DNA of 64,000 nucleotides, taken from NCBI GenBank assembly GCA_036310005.1, contig JAXJSP010000052.1, forward strand, positions 15,090-79,089, given 5' to 3'. Every line of letters begins with the position of its first letter. Within the stretch, counting starts at the first letter, position 1. Below the pieces are notes generated by a model that was not told the origin of the DNA, made no database searches, and saw only the letters and a program-made list of their open reading frames with translations. The position numbers were made by a program, and so were the translations under genes. This document shows positions 18,153 through 26,034 of this stretch, piece after piece. Source of the stretch: JAXJSP01 sp036310005 (GTDB taxonomy: Bacteria; Bacillota; Clostridia; Oscillospirales; Acutalibacteraceae).

Positions 18153-18578
18153 TTGTCAAATAACGGAATATTTACTAAAAAATTAAACGGTTTCAACCCG
18201 GAAGAAGTACTTGATTATATTGAACAATTACAAAATGATAAGGTTGTAAAAGAAAACGAACTTTTAAAACAAATAACCGATTTAGAAAAAGAGAATGAAA
18301 GTTTAAAGGACAAATTACAATCTCAGGTTGAAATTAATCAGTCTTTTAAAGATAAAGTGTCTGAATGTGAGTATAGGTTAAATGAATTGTTTGAACTGAC
18401 TAACACATATTCTGAAGACTCTCACAAAGCAGTAAAAATTGATATGACATCAACGCAGCAGCCCGCAACAGAACAAAAAAGCTATAAAATTAACGAAAGC
18501 AGATTTGATGTAATCAAAAATAAAATTGCTTCAATCGGTAATTTAATTAAAGAAACGAAAAAATTGTATTTTGAATAA
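18153..18578 (+). CDS. DivIVA/GpsB-like coiled-coil protein
   Basis: 141 residues. The N-terminus (FTKKLNGFNPEEVLDYIEQLQND) resembles the lipid-binding DivIVA/GpsB head, in which a Gly-Phe/Tyr loop precedes a helix. A coiled coil rich in Lys, Glu and Leu follows from about 24 to 92, then a Ser/Thr/Gln linker and a short C-terminal helix. DivIVA-type proteins sit at curved membrane and recruit division or cell-wall proteins. Starts with TTG at 18153 behind AAGGAGG. Single gene divergent from spoIIIA, with own promoter and terminator. It is shorter than DivIVA and longer than GpsB, so a new subgroup is possible. Confidence 0.6.
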   Translation: MSNNGIFTKKLNGFNPEEVLDYIEQLQNDKVVKENELLKQITDLEKENESLKDKLQSQVEINQSFKDKVSECEYRLNELFELTNTYSEDSHKAVKIDMTSTQQPATEQKSYKINESRFDVIKNKIASIGNLIKETKKLYFE

Positions 18579-18592
18579 ATGAGAAACATTAA

Positions 18593-18620
18593 AACCGGTC
18601 ATTGTAAATGACCGGTTGCT
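18593..18620 (+). terminator. Terminator after the DivIVA-like gene
   Basis: Perfect 11-bp stem (18593-18603 with 18607-18617), 3-base loop, followed by GCTTTTATAT. Confidence 0.8.
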
Positions 18621-18636
18621 TTTATATATAAAAAAT

Positions 18637-18664
18637 AAATGAGTATGCAAAAGCATACTCATTT
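18637..18664 (-). terminator. Terminator after the fumarase-beta-like gene
   Basis: Perfect 12-bp stem (18637-18648 with 18653-18664) with loop AAAA and a T-rich stretch after it on the minus strand. Confidence 0.85.
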
Positions 18665-18688
18665 ACTGTAAAAATTAATTATTAGATT

Positions 18689-19216
18689 TTATTTGAATAG
18701 TGTATTACCTTTTGAATCAATTGCAACAAACAAAGGAAAATTATTAAACTCTAATCTTTTAATTGACTCACAACCTAAATCTTCAAAAGCAATTATTTCG
18801 CATTTACTAATACATTTTGATGCTAAAGCACCTGCACCGCCTATTGCACATAAGTAAACCGCATTATTTCTTATAATTGCTTCAATAACAGTTTTATCTC
18901 TTTGCCCTTTACCGATACTTGCAACCATTCCCAAATCATAAAACAGCGGCGCGAATTTATCCATTCGAGATGAAGTTGTAGGTCCGCAACTTCCGATTGA
19001 CAAATTTTCCGGTGTCGGCGTAGGACCGGCATAATATATTGCAGAGTCTTTTAAATCAAACGGTAATTCTTCTTTATTGTTTAATAAATTCATTATTCTT
19101 TTATGAGCTGCATCTCTTGCAGTATATACGGTGCCGCTTAAATTAATTTTATCTGCGCAATTTAATACATTACAGTATTCTCTAAGTTGAGAAACATTCA
19201 AATTATATATGTTCAT
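18689..19216 (-). CDS. Class I fumarate hydratase / L-tartrate dehydratase beta subunit
   Basis: C-terminal (beta) half of the iron-sulfur hydro-lyases that interconvert fumarate and malate or dehydrate tartrate. 175 residues with the family blocks SGTVYTARDAAHKRI, YYAGPTPTP, GSCGPTTSSRMDKFAP and GKGQRD. The SCGPTTSxRMD segment is the substrate-binding core. In two-gene systems the alpha subunit, which holds the Fe-S cluster, normally lies just upstream; here the upstream gene is spo0A and no alpha gene occurs in the window. It has its own promoter and terminator. Substrate cannot be told from this subunit. Confidence 0.88.
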   Translation of the reverse strand: MNIYNLNVSQLREYCNVLNCADKINLSGTVYTARDAAHKRIMNLLNNKEELPFDLKDSAIYYAGPTPTPENLSIGSCGPTTSSRMDKFAPLFYDLGMVASIGKGQRDKTVIEAIIRNNAVYLCAIGGAGALASKCISKCEIIAFEDLGCESIKRLEFNNFPLFVAIDSKGNTLFK

Positions 19217-19231
19217 ACAATCACCGGAATA

Positions 19232-19260
19232 ATTATATTACATATATAATTTTAAATCAA
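19232..19260 (-). promoter_or_regulatory. Promoter of the fumarase-beta-like gene
   Basis: TTGATT (19255-19260), 17-base spacer, TATAAT (19232-19237) on the minus strand, overlapping the spo0A stop codon. Confidence 0.6.
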
Positions 19261-20003
19261 GATACTTTGAGTTTTAATCTTAACTTATCCGCTATCATAG
19301 CAATAAATTCAGAATTAGTCGGCTTTCCTCTTTCATTATGAATGGTATAACCGAAATATGAATTCAAAACATCAATATCCCCTCTGTCCCACGCGACTTC
19401 AATTGCGTGTCTTATTGCTCTTTCAACTCTTGATGAAGTAGTAGCAAACTTTTTAGCAACACTCGGATACAGTTGTTTTGTAACTGAGTTTATTATATCA
19501 CTGTCATTGACAGCCAACAAAATTGCTTCTCTTAAATAGTGATAACCTTTTATGTGTGCAGGTACGCCGATTTCATGTATAATTTCTGTGATTTCAAGTT
19601 CTAAATTGTTATCATCTTTTTCTACATTATCAGTCCATTTAGATACTTGTATAACCCTTTGTGCCAACTGCTCGGGATCAAAAGGCTTTAACATAAAATA
19701 ACTTGCGCCCATTGATAATATCTCATTTTCAAATTTCGGGTTATCGTAACTTGAAGTTATAAAAGCATTTGTTTTAATTTTATTTTTGTTAAGTTTGTCT
19801 AATACAGCAAGAGAATCTAAACCCGGCATAAACAGATCCATAATTACTGCATTCGGTTTCTCTTTAACTACGGTTTCATATAATGTATTTCCGTTCTTTT
19901 CTGTTTTTATTACTTCCATTCCTTTTTGACTCAATGCTTCAACACATTTTCTTCCGAATTGTGTCAAATCATCTGCAATTACTACTTTTAGTTTGTTTTC
20001 CAT
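19257..20003 (-). CDS. spo0A: Sporulation master response regulator Spo0A
   Basis: Phosphorylated regulator that starts sporulation. Receiver domain at about 5-120 with acidic pair D11-D12, phosphoacceptor D56 in VIMDLFMPG, and the FKPFD lysine near 105. The C-terminal effector domain carries TKQLYPSVAKKFATTSSRVERAIRHAIEVAWDRGD, the diagnostic DNA-binding helices. The ATG at 20003 follows GAGAGGAAA; an upstream in-frame start would add 22 unrelated residues. It lies downstream of spoIVB, the conserved spoIVB-spo0A order. Confidence 0.97.
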   Translation of the reverse strand: MENKLKVVIADDLTQFGRKCVEALSQKGMEVIKTEKNGNTLYETVVKEKPNAVIMDLFMPGLDSLAVLDKLNKNKIKTNAFITSSYDNPKFENEILSMGASYFMLKPFDPEQLAQRVIQVSKWTDNVEKDDNNLELEITEIIHEIGVPAHIKGYHYLREAILLAVNDSDIINSVTKQLYPSVAKKFATTSSRVERAIRHAIEVAWDRGDIDVLNSYFGYTIHNERGKPTNSEFIAMIADKLRLKLKVS

Positions 20004-20040
20004 CTTGATTTCCTCTCTTTTACCAAAAATTGTTAATTGA

Positions 20041-20059
20041 ATATTACCATATATTACCA
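20041..20059 (-). repeat. Tandem 9-bp direct repeat upstream of spo0A
   Basis: TGGTAATAT on the minus strand occurs twice with a 10-base period (20041-20049 and 20051-20059), 38 bases before the spo0A start. It could be a regulator site or part of the promoter; TTGCAT lies 17 bases upstream of the downstream TAATAT. Confidence 0.45.
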
Positions 20060-20138
20060 AGAAATGCAAGAGGATTTTTCAAAATATTTTAAATTAATTA
20101 TTTTTTATAAAAATATCTTCATAATTCGATTAAAAATA

Positions 20139-21293
20139 TTATTTAAATTTCTCATAATACAAACTTATCACTTGATTATACATAGTTTCAGCAAAAATTG
20201 CGTAACCTAAATGAGGATCATCAACTAAAGCATAATTCAGCACGCCGACTATTTTTCCATTTTGAATTATGGGTGACCCGCTCATACCCTGTACTATTCC
20301 TCCGGTTTTATTAATTAATCTTTCATCATTAATTTTAATTTTTATATTTCTGTCTTTGCTGTTATTATTAACAGATACTATTTCAATATCAAATTTCTCA
20401 AGTTTGTTTTCTGTTAATGTTGTTAAAAGTTGAGCGCTTCCCTTTTGAACTTCGTTTTTATCTGCTATTAAAAATTCATCACCGCTTGGTATCTCGCTCA
20501 TTTGACAATATAGGCCGCAATCACTATTCATAATTATATCGCCGATTTTTTCATTAATATTAATTTTTCCGAATAACTGACCTACAACACCGTTTTGCGC
20601 TTTATTGATTGAATAAATTTCAGAAGTATAAATACTTCCGTTTGTAAAATCAAGAACATCATTAGTATCAACATCAACTACTGCGTGGCCTAAACATGCA
20701 GATAAATTTATATCTTTACAATAAAACGAAACCATCCCCATGCCGATACTGCTGTCTCGAACCCATAAACCTATTTCATATCTGTTACTGATGCTTGAAT
20801 ATTCAGGTTTTAATAATGTATCAAAGGTTTTATTATCTCTTTCAATTCTTATAATCATTTCATCTTCTGAAATAATATTTCTTAATTGATTAATTGTTTC
20901 AATTTTTTCATTGTTTACAGATATAATACGGTCGCCTGTTTTAATGCCTGCTTTTTTAGCAGGACTTTTAATTGTCTCATTTATATCATTTGTACCTGCT
21001 ACCGTTAAACCTTTTGTGTAAATATCAATTCCCATTGGAGTACCGCAAGTAATAACTGATTTTGAGCAATTTACTAATGAAATATCTTTTACTTCAAATA
21101 CATTTAAAAATTTTAATTTAGTCGTATAAATATTATTTTCAGTTGTTCTTATAACATTTTCTGTACTGAATAAATTATTTGATACTTTATTTACAAAAAA
21201 ATCAGGCATAAAATAATAACTTAATGTAATACAGCTAATGCATATTAAAACAATTATTTGAAAAAATATAATTATACTTTTTAATACTTTCAT
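20139..21293 (-). CDS. spoIVB: SpoIVB peptidase (S55 family)
   Basis: Forespore-made serine protease that crosses into the intermembrane space and triggers pro-sigma-K processing. N-terminal membrane/signal segment at about 5-28, a PDZ domain at about 105-180 (PAKKAGIKTGDRIISVNNEKI), and the S55 catalytic domain. The latter has CLGHAVVD (catalytic His) and GMSGSPIIQNGKIVGV (catalytic Ser) near the end. 384 residues. GGTGATG lies before the ATG. BofA, a target pathway member in Bacillus, is encoded at 2.3 kb. Confidence 0.95.
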   Translation of the reverse strand: MKVLKSIIIFFQIIVLICISCITLSYYFMPDFFVNKVSNNLFSTENVIRTTENNIYTTKLKFLNVFEVKDISLVNCSKSVITCGTPMGIDIYTKGLTVAGTNDINETIKSPAKKAGIKTGDRIISVNNEKIETINQLRNIISEDEMIIRIERDNKTFDTLLKPEYSSISNRYEIGLWVRDSSIGMGMVSFYCKDINLSACLGHAVVDVDTNDVLDFTNGSIYTSEIYSINKAQNGVVGQLFGKININEKIGDIIMNSDCGLYCQMSEIPSGDEFLIADKNEVQKGSAQLLTTLTENKLEKFDIEIVSVNNNSKDRNIKIKINDERLINKTGGIVQGMSGSPIIQNGKIVGVLNYALVDDPHLGYAIFAETMYNQVISLYYEKFK

Positions 21294-21371
21294 TTTTTCA
21301 TCACCAATTTTATTGTCCGCTGATTTTATTTTTTAAAACAATGAAAGTTTATCTTTAACTTGAACAATAAA

Positions 21372-21403
21372 GAAAAACAGGCGAATAATACCACCTGTTT
21401 TTC
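21372..21403 (-). terminator. Terminator after the BY-kinase cassette
   Basis: 10-bp stem (21372-21381 with 21394-21403) and a 12-base loop; T-rich on the minus strand. It lies about 30 bases after the stop at 21434. Confidence 0.7.
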
Positions 21404-21433
21404 AAATTAATACTTTATTAAAATTTTAAGCGA

Positions 21434-22882
21434 TTACTTGTAATTATAATGATAACCGTAGCCATAACGATTATATCTGCCGTAATAACTATACCTGCCT
21501 TGAGAACCGGTAAGATTTGCGCAATCATTAACAACAAATCCGATTAATCTGGCTTTACTGTATAGAATATACTGCAAAGAACTTTTAATGGAATCAACGG
21601 ATGCAAAATCACTTTTCACGGTAAATAAGATTACATCACTCAGATTAGCTATCAAAGTAGATTCTGAAATGAGGCTGCATGGCGGCAAGTCAATGACAAT
21701 ATAATCATATTTTTCTCTTAATGACTCCAAAATATCTTTGATTCTAAAGTCGCTGTATTTACATTGTTCAACACCGCTGTATAAAACATCAAAATATTCA
21801 GACTTGCTGATAATTGCATCACTTAGTTTTATCTTTTGTTTAACAACGTCACCGATACCGTAAATATTCTTTGTTGTTTCGCCTAACAAATTCTGTAAAT
21901 TTTTCCTCTTTAAATCAAAATCAATAAGTAAGACTTTTTCTTCGCCCATTGAAAATGCCTGGGACAAGTTATACGCTAATGTAGTTTTACCCTCACCAAA
22001 AGCAGAACTTGTTAAAGCGATAATTTTTTCATTATCTTTTAATTGAGATTTAACCCTTTTTTTCATAATTCTGATAGATTCCGAAAAAGCAGGGTTTTTA
22101 TCCGTTGTTTTTAAAATCAAGTTTTCATTTTTTGAAATTCTTTTCTTGATAACGTGCGGAATTTCGCAGATACATTTACTATTAAGTTTAATTTCAACAT
22201 CATTTTTATTCTTTATTGTTTGTCTGTTATATGCAATGATAAAGAATATAACAATATCAATAATTAAACCTGCTAAAAAACCAAACAATACATATTTTAA
22301 TGTTTCAGAAGAATTTACAGGCTCTTTGGGAAAATCAGAAACATGAATTATATTAGTTTTTGTATCGCCAAAGACATACTCAGACACCTGTGGATAGCAT
22401 TTAATAAATGAATTTAGAATTTCGTCAGAGTCCTCAGCTGAGTTACTTTTAACCGAAACTTTAATAATATTTGATCCGCTAACGGGACCGACAGAAATAT
22501 TTGCGGTCATTTTCCTTCCGATATCATATTCAATTAGTTTTTCGAGATTCCTTGAATTTACTATGTAAGGAAAAGTTTTTGCCATTTGATTAGCAAAAGT
22601 TGAAGTATAATTAAATTTATACACAGAAAGACCGTTGTTTGAATCACTTGCGACAAGGGGTATAATTGAAAATGTTGCTGTAGATTCATAAACAGGTTCA
22701 TAAGTGAATACCGAATAGCCAAATGCAGTAACGACAAAAACAACCAATATTGCGACTGCAATTACAATATGCTTTTTCATCAACTTCAACATATCAATAA
22801 CTGTAGCGAACAAATTTTTCAGTTCTATTGTCTGCGTTTGTTCCTCATTATTAATGTTTTTATTATTCTCTATATTGTCCAC
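21434..22882 (-). CDS. Wzz/polysaccharide co-polymerase fused to a BY-kinase, with tyrosine-rich tail
   Basis: Bacterial tyrosine kinase joined to a chain-length-determinant domain, which controls export and length of capsule or exopolysaccharide. Membrane helices at about 38-58 and 195-218 bracket the Wzz domain. The cytoplasmic kinase has Walker A FGEGKTT at 295-301, Walker A' LLIDFDLKR at 318-326 and Walker B YIVIDLPP. The last 21 residues carry nine tyrosines, the autophosphorylation cluster. 482 residues. Last gene of a four-gene unit; the phosphatase at its head would reverse its phosphorylation. A second kinase fusion lies just upstream. Confidence 0.9.
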   Translation of the reverse strand: MDNIENNKNINNEEQTQTIELKNLFATVIDMLKLMKKHIVIAVAILVVFVVTAFGYSVFTYEPVYESTATFSIIPLVASDSNNGLSVYKFNYTSTFANQMAKTFPYIVNSRNLEKLIEYDIGRKMTANISVGPVSGSNIIKVSVKSNSAEDSDEILNSFIKCYPQVSEYVFGDTKTNIIHVSDFPKEPVNSSETLKYVLFGFLAGLIIDIVIFFIIAYNRQTIKNKNDVEIKLNSKCICEIPHVIKKRISKNENLILKTTDKNPAFSESIRIMKKRVKSQLKDNEKIIALTSSAFGEGKTTLAYNLSQAFSMGEEKVLLIDFDLKRKNLQNLLGETTKNIYGIGDVVKQKIKLSDAIISKSEYFDVLYSGVEQCKYSDFRIKDILESLREKYDYIVIDLPPCSLISESTLIANLSDVILFTVKSDFASVDSIKSSLQYILYSKARLIGFVVNDCANLTGSQGRYSYYGRYNRYGYGYHYNYK

Positions 22883-22915
22883 TTAATATTCTCCTTAAAT
22901 AGAATACTTTTTATC

Positions 22916-24262
22916 TTATGCAAAATAATTATTTTGACTGAAAGAATGTACATCGTTAAAAATGCAGCCTAATAACTTTTGACTGTTCAAGCCGGAAATA
23001 TAATCATTAATATTTTCTACAGGCACACAATCTTGTTTTACAACGAGGAATGTAGCAGATGTTATTTCCGAAATGATTTCAGCATCTACCGCTACTCCTC
23101 CCGGGGGAGTATCAATAACGACTACATCATATTCGTCTTCAAGTTTTTTGATTAAATCTTTAAAATTGTCTTTAGAAACAATTTCTGATGAATTTGTTGT
23201 TTTTTTATTTCCGCCAATTAAATATAAACCTGTTCTTTTGTCGTATCTTGTAACAGAATCTAAAGAAGCGTTTCCGGATAAATAATCGGTTAGACTGTAA
23301 TCAATGTCTTCATTTTTATCATTAAAGAACTTATATACTGCCGGTAATTTCAAGTCACAATCTACTAAAGCAACTTTTTTTCCGTTGTCTGCAAGTGCTA
23401 TAGCGACGTTTACACTAATAGTTGTCTTTCCTTCATTTTCTCCGAGACTTGTAATCATAACCGATTTTATATTACGGGTTCTTTGCAAACTTTCAATCTT
23501 AATTGCAATTTCTCTTATGCTGTTGCTGAATTTATAATTTACAAGCGGATTATTAATCATCAACGCATCAATATAGTTTTTGCTTTTTTTATTATGTTTA
23601 TTGATATGCTCTACTGTTCCGAACAGTTTGCAATCTAATAAATTCTCAACATCATCCACATTTTTAACTGTATCTCTGAAATAAGAAATTAATAAAATTA
23701 TGGCAGTGCAAAGAGCCATGCAAAATACAGCAACAAACAGCGAATTGAATATCCCCCTTGTTTTGTTGGCTATAGAAGTAGGCATATTAGGATAAGATAA
23801 AACACTGATAATAACATTGTTAAAAGCGTTGTCTGTTAACAAAGAATAATTATTATAAATAGATTTTAAAGTTTTATATGCTTTTGTAGGATTAGCGTCA
23901 GTTACAGACAAATCAATTAAATTTGTTTCTGATATTTGTTTTGCGGTAAATTCACCGGTAATTTTTTCACCTATTTGTTCTTCAACAACTTCAACCAAAG
24001 CGGAACTTTGCAAGACATTTTGAAATGCTGTTGCAATTTCAATAGCCCTTGATAAAGAAGTTGTTGAGGGTGCATTTGTATAACCGCTTAAATTTACGGC
24101 TATTGTCATGGAACTTGTATATGTGTTTACGGAAAAACCGGTGTAATATACCTGACATGAACTAAAACCGATTACACCTGCTAAAATAATAACCCACCAA
24201 TTAAAAAGCACATCTCTTAATAGTATGAATAAATTCATTTGTTTTGATTTAAACTCTTTCAT
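22916..24262 (-). CDS. Wzz/BY-kinase-like fusion lacking the tyrosine cluster
   Basis: Paralogue of the next gene: Wzz-type domain between membrane helices at about 20-40 and 172-194, then an ATPase domain. That domain has GENEGKTT at 274-281, VALVDCDLKLP (Walker A') near 297-307 and VVVIDTPPGG (Walker B). 448 residues. Its C-terminus ends in NDVHSFSQNNYFA, with one tyrosine, so it lacks the usual tail cluster. It may be an adaptor or a substrate-free partner of the downstream kinase. It follows the Ig-like gene by 6 bases. Confidence 0.88.
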   Translation of the reverse strand: MKEFKSKQMNLFILLRDVLFNWWVIILAGVIGFSSCQVYYTGFSVNTYTSSMTIAVNLSGYTNAPSTTSLSRAIEIATAFQNVLQSSALVEVVEEQIGEKITGEFTAKQISETNLIDLSVTDANPTKAYKTLKSIYNNYSLLTDNAFNNVIISVLSYPNMPTSIANKTRGIFNSLFVAVFCMALCTAIILLISYFRDTVKNVDDVENLLDCKLFGTVEHINKHNKKSKNYIDALMINNPLVNYKFSNSIREIAIKIESLQRTRNIKSVMITSLGENEGKTTISVNVAIALADNGKKVALVDCDLKLPAVYKFFNDKNEDIDYSLTDYLSGNASLDSVTRYDKRTGLYLIGGNKKTTNSSEIVSKDNFKDLIKKLEDEYDVVVIDTPPGGVAVDAEIISEITSATFLVVKQDCVPVENINDYISGLNSQKLLGCIFNDVHSFSQNNYFA

Positions 24263-24268
24263 TTATTC

Positions 24269-25087
24269 TCACTCCACAACTACTACAAGTCTTGTTTTTG
24301 TAACAATACGATCCCACGAATTTATAGAATAATATATATTATATGCACCTTCATTTTCGGCATCAAATTCGGAAGAATCAATTTCAACATTACTTACATT
24401 ATAGCTTGTGCCATTATCACTGACAACTTCTGTTATGTAATCTTCAAAATTCAATTTACTGTTTTTTGGCACATAAATAATATAATCACTTAATTTAATT
24501 TTAACAGCGCTGTAATCATCTTCGGTAATAATAATTGGTACATCAATGCTTCTTGTGTCAGCAAAAGCGTTGGTAATTTTAAAGTTTACATTGTAAATTC
24601 CGGCAACCAGATTATTAAAATCAGACCTGATCATTTTTACTCTATGAGTAATGTCGCCTTCATAGGCATCTTCAACTTTTACACAACTCAATAAATCAAC
24701 AGAACTGTTAATCGGAATTATCAGGTCATCTAACAAAATGATTTTTGGAGAATAATAGTCTGTAAACTTAACATTTCTTTCAAGTTTAGTAACATTATTA
24801 TCGCTGTCACTTACTGCAAAAGTTATAGAAGTAATACCTTTTTCATAAAAATACATTTTTCTTTCTACAACAATATTATCAGTTAAGTCACCGTCTTCGG
24901 CATCACTAGCAGTCACATATTTCAATAACTCTTCATCTGTAACTTTAGTCGGTGCTTCCAACACACCCTCTACACTACAAAGTATTTCGGGTTTGTTTTG
25001 ATGACTAATACTCAAAACATAAAAAAATGTCATCAAAAGCACAGATATAACTGCTAAAACCGAAATGGTTATTCTTACAAAACGCAT
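24269..25087 (-). CDS. Membrane-anchored protein with tandem Ig-like (DUF5011-type) domains
   Basis: 272 residues with an uncleaved signal/anchor at about 5-27. Extracellular beta-rich repeats follow: a motif of the form V-x-A-x-D-A-E-D-G-D-L-T-D near 60-73 and a related VEDAYEGDITHRV near 138-150. Both are typical of bacterial Ig/cadherin-like DUF5011 domains. A third, less clear module ends the protein. It lies between the CpsB-type phosphatase and the kinase fusions with short gaps, so it probably acts in the same polysaccharide machine, perhaps binding the polymer or wall. Function inferred from context. Confidence 0.65.
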   Translation of the reverse strand: MRFVRITISVLAVISVLLMTFFYVLSISHQNKPEILCSVEGVLEAPTKVTDEELLKYVTASDAEDGDLTDNIVVERKMYFYEKGITSITFAVSDSDNNVTKLERNVKFTDYYSPKIILLDDLIIPINSSVDLLSCVKVEDAYEGDITHRVKMIRSDFNNLVAGIYNVNFKITNAFADTRSIDVPIIITEDDYSAVKIKLSDYIIYVPKNSKLNFEDYITEVVSDNGTSYNVSNVEIDSSEFDAENEGAYNIYYSINSWDRIVTKTRLVVVVE

Positions 25088-25101
25088 AATAATTAACCTC
25101 T

Positions 25102-25827
25102 CTACCAGTTTTTATTTTCAACTATCAATTGAGGATTTCTAAAGAGCAAATCTTCTGCATAATCTACAGAATACTTCAAACAAACCTCAGCGTGTGCCTC
25201 GCTTAAATCAGGTGAGCGTTCATACAAATCATGTACATCACTCGCGATAATATCAACTAATTTGTTTTCCATTAAAAATTCAGTAAGTTTTAATGAAGAA
25301 TAATTATTTTGTCCTAAAACACTTTCAGAATTAATCTGTATTTTACATCCTGTTTTTTTTAGCGAATTAATTCTCGAATATTGATTTTGTAAACATACAT
25401 ATCTTTCTGCATGGGCCAACACCGGAATATAACCGTGTGTATTTAGCAAAGAAACAACGTCAAATACATACTCAAAAGACTGATCAGTTGAAAACTCAAT
25501 CAAAACATATTTTGAATTGTTAATTGAGATTATTTCATCTTTCTCAATCAGATTGAATATATCGGAATTACCGCAATAATTTTCTGCGCCAATATAAAAA
25601 TTCATATCAGTATTCTTAATTTTTCCGTTGTTGACAAACTCACTAACTTTTTGTAGTAACAACTGTTTATTGCAAATGCTTTTTAACTGTCTGTGATTAT
25701 AATGAGGAGTCAACACCATTGATTTTGTCCCGCATAATCTAGCAGCATTAACTATTCTTACCGATTCTTCAATTGTTTCTGCACCATCATCAATACAAGC
25801 AACAATATGTGTATGTAAATCAATCAT
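25102..25827 (-). CDS. CpsB/YwqE-type PHP-family tyrosine phosphatase
   Basis: Metal-dependent PHP phosphatase that dephosphorylates BY-kinases and tunes capsule or EPS synthesis. Metal-binding motifs in order: DLHTHIVACIDDGA at 3-16, TPHY near 60, GAENY near 100, LAHAERY near 140, IASDVHD near 198. 241 residues, close to the family's 240-255. First gene of the cassette with the two kinase fusions downstream. Confidence 0.92.
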   Translation of the reverse strand: MIDLHTHIVACIDDGAETIEESVRIVNAARLCGTKSMVLTPHYNHRQLKSICNKQLLLQKVSEFVNNGKIKNTDMNFYIGAENYCGNSDIFNLIEKDEIISINNSKYVLIEFSTDQSFEYVFDVVSLLNTHGYIPVLAHAERYVCLQNQYSRINSLKKTGCKIQINSESVLGQNNYSSLKLTEFLMENKLVDIIASDVHDLYERSPDLSEAHAEVCLKYSVDYAEDLLFRNPQLIVENKNW

Positions 25828-25928
25828 AATTTCACCATATAATATTACAATTAAGTTTTGTCAAATACGGACAAAAAAATATTAATTCATCCAAAATTTA
25901 ACCGATAGTACTACAATTATTTTAATTT

Positions 25929-25957
25929 AGTATATCATATTGATTATTTTTTAAGTA
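25929..25957 (-). promoter_or_regulatory. Probable promoter of the BY-kinase cassette
   Basis: TATACT (25929-25934) on the minus strand with a poor -35 (TACTTA, 25952-25957) at 17 bases. The weak -35 overlaps a direct repeat, which suggests activator dependence. Confidence 0.45.
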
Positions 25958-25970
25958 CAAAGTAAGTACA
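25952..25970 (-). repeat. 8-bp direct repeat with 11-bp period at the -35 of the BY-kinase cassette
   Basis: TGTACTTA occurs at 25963-25970 and 25952-25959 on the minus strand, exactly one helical turn apart. It overlaps the presumed -35 box. It looks like a response-regulator or activator half-site pair; no protein is assigned. Confidence 0.5.
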
Positions 25971-25991
25971 CTAAATTTTATTCTTAAATAA

Positions 25992-26020
25992 AAAAGCAAG
26001 TGTTAGTCACACTTGCTTTT
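25992..26020 (-). terminator. Terminator after spoIVA
   Basis: 11-12-bp stem (25992-26003 with 26009-26020) with a 5-base loop, and T-rich sequence following on the minus strand. Confidence 0.85.
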
Positions 26021-26034
26021 AAGTTATAAATTTA

